The notes under the pieces were generated by a model. That model saw nothing but the letters and a program-made list of their open reading frames with translations, ran no database searches and was not told the DNA's origin. Positions 1 to 7,123 of a stretch of DNA of 64,000 nucleotides are shown one piece after another. Within the stretch, counting starts at the first letter, position 1. Each line of letters starts with the position of its first letter. The stretch is from Paenibacillus massiliensis 2301065 = DSM 16942 (GTDB lineage Bacteria > Bacillota > Bacilli > Paenibacillales > Paenibacillaceae): contig NZ_KB898189.1 of assembly GCF_000377505.1 (NCBI RefSeq), positions 347,120 to 411,119 on the forward strand. The letters are read 5' to 3'. The translations under genes and the position numbers were made by a program.

Positions 1-34
1 AAAAACGCCTCCCTGGTTGAACCAGAAAGGCGAA
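1..34 (-). terminator. Rho-independent terminator
   Basis: A GC-rich inverted repeat (arms at 6-10/28-32 and 13-16/22-25) is followed on the minus strand by a run of five T (positions 5-1). It lies downstream of the minus-strand Spo0E-like genes and probably ends their transcript. Confidence 0.5.
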
Positions 35-92
35 AATCAATCGTTACTTAGTTTGTATACTGGGCCTAGTACTCCGTAACGTCAAAAATGAA

Positions 93-282
93 TTATATAT
101 CCCCCAACAGCAGTTTGTCAGCCTTACCTGTGGACATATTACTCAAGACGACATAATCAAATAAGGACGCAGCGCAGCGGATCATCCGCTTTCTTTAAAT
201 TCTCGTTCAATGTATACTTCATTTGCTCTCGATTCGATATTATTTCCTTCTCCACTTCGGCTAATTTCCTGTATTTCCCCAT
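93..282 (-). pseudogene. Possible frameshifted Spo0E-like small gene
   Basis: A minus-strand frame opens with ATG at 282 and gives a 41-aa charged helical peptide (MGKYRKLAEVEKE...) that stops at 157. A second frame, overlapping and continuing to a stop at 93, reads ...AASLFDYVVLSNMSTGK. Joined by one frame change, the two resemble a Spo0E-type aspartyl-phosphate phosphatase: a two-helix hairpin with an S-x-x-x-D element in the second helix. Spo0E proteins dephosphorylate Spo0A~P. The similarity is weak and read by eye. It could equally be an intact 41-aa peptide or noncoding. The gene downstream of the 172-aa Spo0E-like gene (same strand) makes a duplicated family member plausible. Confidence 0.3.
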
Positions 283-298
283 ACATTTGAATGTAAAG

Positions 299-817
299 TC
301 AGTCAGCTTCACTTTGTATCTCTTTTTCAGGGATAGTAGAAAAGTTCAGAGCACTTGAAAGCTGTACCCCGTCCTTTATTCCTTGCCAATATAGACGTTC
401 ATACAATATTGCCTGCTTGTGATGATGCTTGTCCTCCCAGTCTGCAAACTCAGGCATTCGCCCAAGATCCGTGCTGGCCTGCAAGGTTTGAAATGCTTTG
501 CGCTCCTCTTCAGAAGCAGCTCCAAATTCCGGGTTATGTTCAATTCGGGCAGATACATCATCCAATCGACCTCGAAACGCTTGTAAAATCCACGCTGGAA
601 AATCCAAATTGTCCCCTCCTATGTGGCAGCTCAAGTAACGATTTATTCTATGCCCCAGCTTCACTTGGTAAATCAAAGCTATCAATTTATCCACCTTACG
701 GCTTTGCTCCTGTACTTCATTATTACTTCCCAACGGAATTCCCGCCTCAAGAGACTTCTGACCAAGTTTATTAAGCTTGTTTCTTTCCTGCTCATATCTA
801 CACATCAGCTCTTTCAT
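299..817 (-). CDS. Spo0E-like N-terminal domain protein, 172 aa
   Basis: The start ATG at 817 has a very strong ribosome binding site (AAGGAGGAT) about 5 nt upstream. Residues 1-52 look like the Spo0E family of aspartyl-phosphate phosphatases: a helix (YEQERNKLNKLGQK), a turn with Gly, then QSRKVDKLIALIY, which carries the family's S-x-x-x-D element. Canonical Spo0E-like proteins are only about 50-85 aa. The remaining 120 residues are polar and helical, and I do not recognise them. The family acts on Spo0A~P in the cytoplasm to delay sporulation; whether this longer protein does so is inference. It diverges from the XRE regulator at 981. Confidence 0.6.
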   Translation of the reverse strand: MKELMCRYEQERNKLNKLGQKSLEAGIPLGSNNEVQEQSRKVDKLIALIYQVKLGHRINRYLSCHIGGDNLDFPAWILQAFRGRLDDVSARIEHNPEFGAASEEERKAFQTLQASTDLGRMPEFADWEDKHHHKQAILYERLYWQGIKDGVQLSSALNFSTIPEKEIQSEAD

Positions 818-980
818 ATCCTCCTTCTATCCCCTCCCATTCAATAACTCGTGACTGGATTCGCAGAAGATGCAACCTAATTTTAGTGCGTATATCGGTT
901 TATTTCATTTAAATTCGATTATCGCATTAAAACAAGACTTAACTCGCATACAATTTGGGTAAATGTGAGGTGATTACCAA

Positions 981-1232
981 ATGAGGCATCGAAACGAGCC
1001 AGCAGGCGACAAAAACATTATTGGTACCCGAGTCGTAGCCATTCGAAAAGCCAAGAAAATGAAACAAAAGGATTTTCTCGCCAGACTTCATACCTTCGGT
1101 TTAGATATAAGTCCTACCAGTTTGTCACGATTGGAGGGGCAGCATCGACTTGTACAAGATTACGAGGTGGTTGCTGTAGCGAAAGCATTGGAGGTTTCTG
1201 TTCAGGAATTGCTGGGTGAGGAAACTGAGTAG
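981..1232 (+). CDS. XRE-family helix-turn-helix regulator, 83 aa
   Basis: A small single-domain DNA-binding protein. After a short basic N-terminus, residues 14-78 fit a Cro/CI-type HTH (GTRVVAIRKAKKMKQKDF, then SPTSLSRLEGQ as recognition helix, then AVAKALEVSVQELLG). A ribosome binding site GAGGTGAT lies about 8 nt before the ATG. It is divergent from the Spo0E-like gene across 163 bp, so it may regulate itself and that gene. XRE proteins of this size are typical regulators in mobile elements. The target is unknown. Confidence 0.75.
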   Translation: MRHRNEPAGDKNIIGTRVVAIRKAKKMKQKDFLARLHTFGLDISPTSLSRLEGQHRLVQDYEVVAVAKALEVSVQELLGEETE

Positions 1233-1474
1233 ATTTAAAGAGAATATTCTTTTAACAAGGTCTCTCTCAACTAGCAAAGCGTAGGGTAGTAAAGATTGTG
1301 CTTGCCGAGATATTCCCATCGTCAAGTAGAGAATGAAGTTAAGTTTTCAAGCGATGCGACTACTTCCCTGTAGTCAACTGAGGAGCGGTCCTTTTCTGGA
1401 ATCTATGTTGGGTGTACTTTCTTTTCATTACCATAGTATCTTGAATAACTCTATTATAACGTTTGAAGGTAGTT

Positions 1475-1560
1475 TTGTTTTTGTGTTATAAGTACTTGCT
1501 ACACACCTGCATAGCAGTTGTTTTTGTGTTATAAGTACTTGCTACACACCTGCATAGCAG
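1475..1560. repeat. 43-bp tandem duplication
   Basis: Two apparently identical 43-bp copies lie head to tail (1475-1517 and 1518-1560), each containing GTGTTATAAGTACTTGCTAC. A third copy is started (TTGTTTTT) and then diverges. With only two direct copies and no spacer this is not a CRISPR. The spacer between the XRE gene and the restriction gene (1233-1791) holds otherwise only a terminator. Confidence 0.85.
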
Positions 1561-1607
1561 TTGTTTTTTTGTTTTGCACCTTAATGTACTCGACTAACTA
1601 ATGCAAT

Positions 1608-1638
1608 AATAAAAAAAGAACGATCCTAAGATCGTTCT
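1608..1638 (-). terminator. Terminator after the restriction endonuclease gene
   Basis: A perfect 9-bp stem (AGAACGATC at 1617-1625 with GATCGTTCT at 1630-1638) and a 4-nt loop, followed on the minus strand by a T-rich run (1617-1608). It closes the minus-strand C/R transcript. Confidence 0.75.
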
Positions 1639-1791
1639 AATAGTTAAGCAATCTAATTAAACCTTACACTAAGAGTTGATTCCTAATTATAAGCTATTAT
1701 GAATATTATAATTGTATGTTCATATTAATAATTAAAAATTAGCACTATTAATAAGGCCACCTTGTTAATCAGTAGCCTTTCCCGTAATGCC

Positions 1792-2391
1792 TTATAAAAG
1801 CGCTCTCCCATCAGTACCTTTTCTGATAGGGGGAATTTCCAAGCTTACACCATCATGCTCTATCTCTATTACCCTAATAAGGCCATTGTTTATACTTGAC
1901 TCAAGAGCTTCCCACACTCTAAAATACGGTTCCAACTCTTGGAAATTACCTATTCTATCAGTTAGATACCTGTACATTGCCCTTGATGGAAGCACTAGAA
2001 TACCACCATCAATTACTCCATCTAATATTCCAAGAACAATTCTATTTAAGGCCCTATGGCTAGAGGAAATATTACCAGTTTCCCATTCAACTCCAAAATA
2101 CTTTCCATTACTAAGCCTGAATGAAGTATCAAACTTTCTTTTTTTGATCACAGGATCAGTTACAATTCGTTCATCCTCCCAACCAAATGAATTTAACGTT
2201 GCTATAAATGAATCTTTAATTGGTACAACACCATTTCCTTTTTCTTTAGCATGAAGATAAAACTTCCCACTACCAGGTGGGTTTTGAATACTATAAGTAG
2301 CCTGTTCAATATGTTGCATAATGATCTTGAAATCGTCTGATTGTGAGAAATCTCCTTTATCAATCAGGGTCTTCACTCGTGTGATGTTCAT
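1792..2391 (-). CDS. BamHI-family type II restriction endonuclease
   Basis: About 199 aa from ATG at 2391; a TTG at 2406 would add five residues, and neither has a clear ribosome binding site. The coding region overlaps the end of the controller gene, suggesting translational coupling. The protein matches remembered BamHI (213 aa) along its length: NGVVPIK, the catalytic strand with D88 and E102-W-E104 (BamHI D94, E111, E113), ETGNISSSHR, YLTDR, NFQELEPYF and KGTDG. Residues matching BamHI base contacts are present at the expected offsets: N107, S109, R113, D145, R146. The enzyme should cleave a GGATCC-type palindrome unless methylated; this specificity is inferred from conservation only. It forms a complete R-M unit with the controller and the divergent methyltransferase. 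Confidence 0.88.
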   Translation of the reverse strand: MNITRVKTLIDKGDFSQSDDFKIIMQHIEQATYSIQNPPGSGKFYLHAKEKGNGVVPIKDSFIATLNSFGWEDERIVTDPVIKKRKFDTSFRLSNGKYFGVEWETGNISSSHRALNRIVLGILDGVIDGGILVLPSRAMYRYLTDRIGNFQELEPYFRVWEALESSINNGLIRVIEIEHDGVSLEIPPIRKGTDGRALL

Positions 2392-2611
2392 TAAGCAGCG
2401 TCTCAACTTCTTGAACTAATTCACTAGGTTTTTTATTAAGACACTTTGAGATAACTATTATTGTATTCAAAGTAGGTCTTCTTAGCCCACGCTCCAACAG
2501 GCTTATGTATGTACGATCTAAGTTGCTTTGAAGAGCAAGTTCTTCTTGGGATAATGCAACCATACTACGATATTTCTTTAACGTTATTCCAAATGCCTTT
2601 TCTGGATTCAA
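2360..2611 (-). CDS. R-M controller (C) protein, XRE-type HTH
   Basis: An 83-aa protein with a Cro/CI-type HTH filling most of its length: ITLKKYRSMVALSQEELALQ, then DRTYISLLERGLRRPTLNT with the recognition helix, then a dimerisation tail. This is the layout of C proteins such as C.BamHI and C.PvuII, which are small dimers that activate their own and the endonuclease gene and repress the methyltransferase. It sits directly upstream of the restriction gene, which it overlaps, and is divergent from the methyltransferase. C-box palindromes GACTATAGTC lie in the shared intergenic region. The C-terminal tail is acidic. Confidence 0.85.
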   Translation of the reverse strand: MNPEKAFGITLKKYRSMVALSQEELALQSNLDRTYISLLERGLRRPTLNTIIVISKCLNKKPSELVQEVETLLNEHHTSEDPD

Positions 2612-2653
2612 GAAGCTGCCCCCTTCCTTATCTCCAATTTTCGGGGGAAGTGA

Positions 2654-2678
2654 GACTCACCGTCTACGGACTATAGTC
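2654..2678 (-). promoter_or_regulatory. C-box operator pair for the C/R promoter
   Basis: On the minus strand the region reads GACTATAGTC, then CGTA, then GACGGTGAGTC. The first is a perfect palindrome and the second a degenerate GAC...GTC half. This matches the tandem left/right operator arrangement known for C proteins (for example C.Esp1396I, with GACTTATAGTC elements). It lies about 45 bp upstream of the C gene start. A strong left and weak right site is the usual switch from self-activation to self-repression. Confidence 0.7.
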
Positions 2679-2743
2679 TTCGCTAGTTTCAAATCATATT
2701 AACATCCCTGTTTTATTATGATAGTATTAAGAAGAACTATGCG

Positions 2744-2756
2744 CACTATAGTCTTC
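2744..2756 (+). promoter_or_regulatory. Single C-box before the methyltransferase gene
   Basis: A second copy of the C-box core (CACTATAGTCTTC) lies 20-32 bp before the methyltransferase GTG start. The same TATAGTCTTC string occurs at the C/R operator. A single site over the methyltransferase promoter region would let the controller repress it once the host is protected. The binding is inferred. Confidence 0.6.
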
Positions 2757-2775
2757 AGAGGAGTGTAGTAAATCA

Positions 2776-3987
2776 GTGTTTGATAATAAACTTTTTAAAG
2801 CTCTTAACATAAAAACAGACGTTGACCTAAAATTGTTTTCTAAGAAGTCCAGTTTAACTTTGGCAAAGTTGAAATATTACAACGAGCAAGGTTTACTTCC
2901 TAACAGTGGCGACTTAGAAAAGATTGTTATTGCATCTGGAATATCCGAACTCGAGTTAAAACTTAAGCTTGGTATTCTAGATGATTCTATCCTTGACCTT
3001 CTTAATCTACGTTCTAAAGAAATTAGCGAATTTATTAAGGATGATCTTGCTCAAAAGCAAAATATTCCCGATAAAAAACATACGTTTGCTTTTGAAACAC
3101 AATACGGGCAAATGTATCAGGGAGACTGTTTGTCACTAATGAATACAATGAAGAACGAGTCAGTTGATCTTATCTTTGCTGATCCACCATTCAATTTAGA
3201 CAAAAAATATGAGTCAGGAATAAATGATAAAATCTCTGAAGAAGAATATTTACGATGGACTGAAAAGTGGGTATTACAATGTGTTGATTTATTAAAGGAG
3301 GGTGGATCATTCTTCATCTGGAATTTACCCAAATGGAACACCTACATTTCAAATGTCCTTAATAAGCGGCTTACATTTAAACATTGGATTGCAGTAGATA
3401 TAAAGTATAGGCTCCCTATAAAGAATAAGCTATATCCATCGCACTATTCCCTTCTCTATTACACAAAAGGAGCCAGGGCCAACACCTTTAATGAACAACG
3501 ACTTCCGTTAGAGATTTGTCGAAAATGTGGAGGCGATATACGTGACTATGGTGGGTACAAAGACAAGCTTAACCTACAAGGTATAAACCTTACTGATGTG
3601 TGGTACGATATTCCACCTGTAAGGCACAGTAAGTTTAAGACAAGGGATGCAAACGAACTATCAATGAAACTTCTTGAGCGTATTATCAGCTTATCATCCA
3701 ACGAGGGGGATTTGGTATTTGATCCTTTTGGTGGTAGTGGTACAACGTATGCAGTATCTGAGATAATGAAGCGCAGATGGATTGGAATTGAACTAGGAAG
3801 TATTGATCTTGTTAGGGAAAGACTAGATAATTTGGAAGTTCAAAAAAACTACCTAGAAGAAATACAAAAAAACAAAAACACGTTGTTTACAGATGCCATG
3901 AGAAAAATTCGGATTAAGAATGGTCATTGGCTGCCTGAAACTCTAAATAAAAAAAATAACACTACTGATGAGGAAACCCTTTTCTAA
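2776..3987 (+). CDS. Beta-class DNA methyltransferase of the BamHI-like R-M system
   Basis: A 403-aa amino-methyltransferase. The catalytic motif ADPPFNL (residues 134-140) comes before the SAM-binding motif FDPFGGSGTT (about residue 314), so this is the beta class, which covers N4-cytosine and N6-adenine enzymes. Given its BamHI-like partner, N4-methylation of the inner cytosine of GGATCC is the likely modification; DPPF alone does not decide it. Residues 1-90 precede the core and look like a helix-turn-helix domain (TLAKLKYYNEQGLLP...). The start is GTG with GAGGAG 12 nt upstream. It diverges from the controller gene. A C-box sits in its promoter region. Confidence 0.88.
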   Translation: MFDNKLFKALNIKTDVDLKLFSKKSSLTLAKLKYYNEQGLLPNSGDLEKIVIASGISELELKLKLGILDDSILDLLNLRSKEISEFIKDDLAQKQNIPDKKHTFAFETQYGQMYQGDCLSLMNTMKNESVDLIFADPPFNLDKKYESGINDKISEEEYLRWTEKWVLQCVDLLKEGGSFFIWNLPKWNTYISNVLNKRLTFKHWIAVDIKYRLPIKNKLYPSHYSLLYYTKGARANTFNEQRLPLEICRKCGGDIRDYGGYKDKLNLQGINLTDVWYDIPPVRHSKFKTRDANELSMKLLERIISLSSNEGDLVFDPFGGSGTTYAVSEIMKRRWIGIELGSIDLVRERLDNLEVQKNYLEEIQKNKNTLFTDAMRKIRIKNGHWLPETLNKKNNTTDEETLF

Positions 3988-3996
3988 TCATCTTAA

Positions 3997-4038
3997 GAGA
4001 CCTGCAAATACGCATTAATCACCTTGCTTGCAGGTCTC
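3997..4038. terminator. Hairpin between convergent methyltransferase genes
   Basis: An 11-bp perfect inverted repeat (GAGACCTGCAA at 3997-4007 with TTGCAGGTCTC at 4028-4038) lies just after the methyltransferase stop and before the 3' end of drmMII. Neither side has a good T-run, so termination is only probable. Confidence 0.45.
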
Positions 4039-4169
4039 AAAAAATGAATAGTTTTCATTACAACTAGTCCCCTCCCTGGTAAGAAGGGTTGAGCGGCAAC
4101 ATCACTTTCATATTTTAACTTCTATAGTTTCACACAATCAGGTCCATAAGTAGACGGTAAATTTGCTAA

Positions 4170-5234
4170 CTACTTATTTTCTCTTTTTTTGTCATAATGT
4201 TCTGCAATATGAGAGAAAATGTTAGCACTTTGAATTTTACTAAACATCGGTGGTAAAGCATTTCCAATCATCAGTGCCAATGACGTCTTCGGAATGTGCG
4301 CCAGAAAAACGTAATCTGGCGGAAATGTTTGCAATAAAGAAGCTTCTCTTGCTGAGATACATCTATTTTCTTCAGGGTGAAGGAACCTTCCCTTTGATGG
4401 ATTCAAACACCCACCTGTAATCGTCGAAGATACATTATCCCACTTAAGTCGTCCATACACATCATTAAAGCCTATGTTATCTTTTTTGTGGCAATCTAGA
4501 ATATACTCTTCAGGAAGATCTCGTCTACTCCCACCGTTTTTAGGAATTTTATTTATCATTTCTTGTATTCTAGCATTATGCTTTGGAAAAATCTTGTGTA
4601 CAGGGTCAGCAGAATTATATGCACTTTCCAAATCACCAATTACGTCTTTTACTGTCCTTCTTTCATCATTTCCAGGTGATACTTTTATTTCGTCAATACG
4701 AGAACCAACCAGAACAAACCTTTTTCTTCTTTGTGGAACACCATATTTCGAAACATTCACAACTGCAAAATCAATATTGTATCCCATGGCCTTAAGCTCA
4801 TTTGCAACATGCTTAAATAGGTCATAATTTATTATTGAAGGGACATTCTCCATCATTAGAGTGAGTGGCATGAGTTCTTTCACAAACCTTAAATACTCCA
4901 AAATCAGATCATTTCTTGGGTCATCAACTGGTTCCTTTCGGTTAAGCCTTCTCATCGAGGAAAATCCCTGACAAGGAGGACAACCAGCCAAAAGATAGAG
5001 CGTCTCCCCATTTAAAATCTCATTAATTTTTTCCATATCAAGCTTACGAATATCTTCATTAAACAACAAAGTTTCCTTATGATTGGCAGCATATATCTCT
5101 GCTGCGTACTTGTTAATTTCAACTGCTGCAATTACATTAAATCCCGCTTGACGCAGTCCTTCGGATAGCCCTCCACATCCTGCAAATAAATCAATTGCAG
5201 TAAAATTCGCCCCCATTTTCATCAACTCACCCAT
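4170..5234 (-). CDS. drmMII: DISARM DNA cytosine-5 methyltransferase (DrmMII-type)
   Basis: A 354-aa C5-cytosine methyltransferase with all main motifs in order: SAM-binding DLFAGCGGLSEG (about residues 15-26), the catalytic Cys in GCPPCQGFS (about residue 86), ENVP (about 130), QRRKR (about 168), a short target-recognition region, and the closing TITGG and LLQTFP motifs. It is the last gene of a tight operon drmE-drmA-drmB-drmMII, with only 1 nt after drmB. In class 2 DISARM the C5 methylase marks self DNA. The target sequence cannot be read here. Several ATG codons near the start are possible (residues 1, 5, 7); the first is used. Confidence 0.88.
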   Translation of the reverse strand: MGELMKMGANFTAIDLFAGCGGLSEGLRQAGFNVIAAVEINKYAAEIYAANHKETLLFNEDIRKLDMEKINEILNGETLYLLAGCPPCQGFSSMRRLNRKEPVDDPRNDLILEYLRFVKELMPLTLMMENVPSIINYDLFKHVANELKAMGYNIDFAVVNVSKYGVPQRRKRFVLVGSRIDEIKVSPGNDERRTVKDVIGDLESAYNSADPVHKIFPKHNARIQEMINKIPKNGGSRRDLPEEYILDCHKKDNIGFNDVYGRLKWDNVSSTITGGCLNPSKGRFLHPEENRCISAREASLLQTFPPDYVFLAHIPKTSLALMIGNALPPMFSKIQSANIFSHIAEHYDKKRENK

Positions 5235-5235
5235 C

Positions 5236-7116
5236 TCAACTATTCAACCAATTGCTATAAAACCCTAATTCCTTTTCATCAAATGTACCCACAACAAGAC
5301 CACGATCCAAAAAAACATTAAATTCTTCGCAACTTGTCTCTGGCAATAGGCCACAAGAATGGCAGGCAGCTAGATTCAATGCGTCCCTGCCTTGCCCCTT
5401 ACTAGTTATACACACCGGATCATTTGAACATATTTCGCCAAATTCAATTGCTTTTCTAAATGTTCTAGGCAAACAATCCCAGTAACCTTGTCTAACAAGT
5501 CCACCAAGTGTACCTTCAGAATCTCCACTTGCAGTATAAATAAAAATACCTGACATTTCAAACCCGTCTTTTTTTTCTCCACAATAAAGTCTTTCTCTTA
5601 AAGATGCAGCTGTGTACCCGCATTCAAAGCTCAATTGTCTAATAAGTAAATGGGCTATTGTGTGTAGTAATATAAACTTCGGAGTAATCTCCCTACTAGT
5701 AATATCCCCTTGATATGAAGACTGGTAATGACTATTGATAATTCGAGCACGCTGACTAACCCTTTCAAGATTCCCCTCAATCCATCTATTTATCTCCGAA
5801 TTATCGAATTCAATAAAAATTCCTTCCCCGCGAACTTCGTAACCGGGATACCATCTGGTTTCTGGCTCCTTGGAGGAGACAAAGCCATGAATACTTTCTT
5901 CCGGCGCATGGGCATCGGGAGGCTCTAAGCGTGTAAACCCTGTTAATGCCCGTACCTCTCTGATTTTGTGAATGAGCGATACATTCATAATATAAGGTAT
6001 AGAATACATATTTATATCGGTCTCTTCTCTTACAAAGTCGTTACCATTAAGGTCATTACTTGATATTTTCCCTGAAAGAGCTTCAAATTCTTCAATCCGA
6101 TACTTCATTCCGTGTGCATCAGGTATCTCCTCTCCACCAATATTGAGCAAACGCCTCGACAATATATTCTTAACTACAATGGTATCGGCAGAAAGTTCTC
6201 TCGCGATGTCTTCGGACCACTTTTCAATTCGCTTAGTTATTCTATCTATTTTTTCATCTTCTTCATAATCACTTATTTTCTTTAAGACATCATTAAATCC
6301 AGCAGAATTCACAATACGCTCGTTAATTTTTTCTGAATATGGTGGAATTACTAGTGAGCTTACAACCTTTGGATAATATAAGGAAGAAGCACCCCGCTGC
6401 ATTGCCTTTGGGTGATCTACACAGTCGACTGAGTGATTTTTCCACGGCATCCTTCCTGTACATTTATAACCTATCTTCTCCATGGCATCTCTATCAAATG
6501 CTCCCTTTAAGGTTGCGCGAGCATTGCAGTTTTTGCATCTTATGTTTATCCCTTCTAGCCCTGCAGAAGCTGTCGCACCCGTTTCAAAAGTTAAAATAGG
6601 ATTGTTACAAATTCCACTTTCTTTTTTTCCATGGGCCCAAAGCACCCAGGGGAAATCGTCAATATGTCCTTTACTACAAGCCACCACTATACGACTTGGG
6701 ACTAATCCTTGTCTGCATTCCATGCAACGTGGCTTTCTCATATGTGGATCGTATTCCTTTTGTTTAGAAGTAGCTTTCTTTAAATACTCCTTAAGCCAAA
6801 GGTTCAATGATTTAAATATTCGGCATTTGGGGCAAAAATACCATTCTGGGAACCGAGAATAGGCAATCCCCCAATCATATTTACTTTGACCTCCTGGCAT
6901 ACCGAAGTAATCAACTTTTAGTGCTTTCTCTAACCTTTCATCATGAATTCGAATAACTTTGGTTTCCCAATATTCAGGAGCTGCAGTCATTAGCGTTTGA
7001 TCCGGAAAGTCAACCATTGCACCAACGCCGTATTGAAGTATCGCTTGTGCACTTCTTATACTATGGGTAATCACATTTAATCTCTGTACATCCTTTTGCT
7101 TCCCAAGTTTAGACAT
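5236..7116 (-). CDS. drmB: DISARM protein DrmB (DUF1998, zinc-binding)
   Basis: A 626-aa protein. The N-terminal half has several C-x2-C pairs (FCPKC, RCMEC, RCKNC) suggesting zinc sites, with CSKGHIDDFPW between. The C-terminal part (about 480-600) carries the DUF1998 signature HTIAHLLIRQLSFECGY with a nearby Tyr-rich segment and CHSCGLLPETSCEEF near the end. DUF1998 is the hallmark of DrmB, which works with the DrmA helicase to stop phage DNA in DISARM. The gene starts 7 nt after drmA and ends 1 nt before drmMII, so the three are surely co-expressed. The nuclease gene drmC, usually next to drmB, is absent. Confidence 0.85.
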   Translation of the reverse strand: MSKLGKQKDVQRLNVITHSIRSAQAILQYGVGAMVDFPDQTLMTAAPEYWETKVIRIHDERLEKALKVDYFGMPGGQSKYDWGIAYSRFPEWYFCPKCRIFKSLNLWLKEYLKKATSKQKEYDPHMRKPRCMECRQGLVPSRIVVACSKGHIDDFPWVLWAHGKKESGICNNPILTFETGATASAGLEGINIRCKNCNARATLKGAFDRDAMEKIGYKCTGRMPWKNHSVDCVDHPKAMQRGASSLYYPKVVSSLVIPPYSEKINERIVNSAGFNDVLKKISDYEEDEKIDRITKRIEKWSEDIARELSADTIVVKNILSRRLLNIGGEEIPDAHGMKYRIEEFEALSGKISSNDLNGNDFVREETDINMYSIPYIMNVSLIHKIREVRALTGFTRLEPPDAHAPEESIHGFVSSKEPETRWYPGYEVRGEGIFIEFDNSEINRWIEGNLERVSQRARIINSHYQSSYQGDITSREITPKFILLHTIAHLLIRQLSFECGYTAASLRERLYCGEKKDGFEMSGIFIYTASGDSEGTLGGLVRQGYWDCLPRTFRKAIEFGEICSNDPVCITSKGQGRDALNLAACHSCGLLPETSCEEFNVFLDRGLVVGTFDEKELGFYSNWLNS

Positions 7117-7123
7117 ATAACTA

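Noticed and set aside
355..774. 139-codon plus-strand frame opposite the Spo0E-like gene
   Set aside because: Antisense shadow of a gene with a strong ribosome binding site; no start signal and Pro/Cys-rich composition.
1475..1565. Possible CRISPR array
   Set aside because: Only two copies that touch directly, without spacers, and no cas genes in the window.
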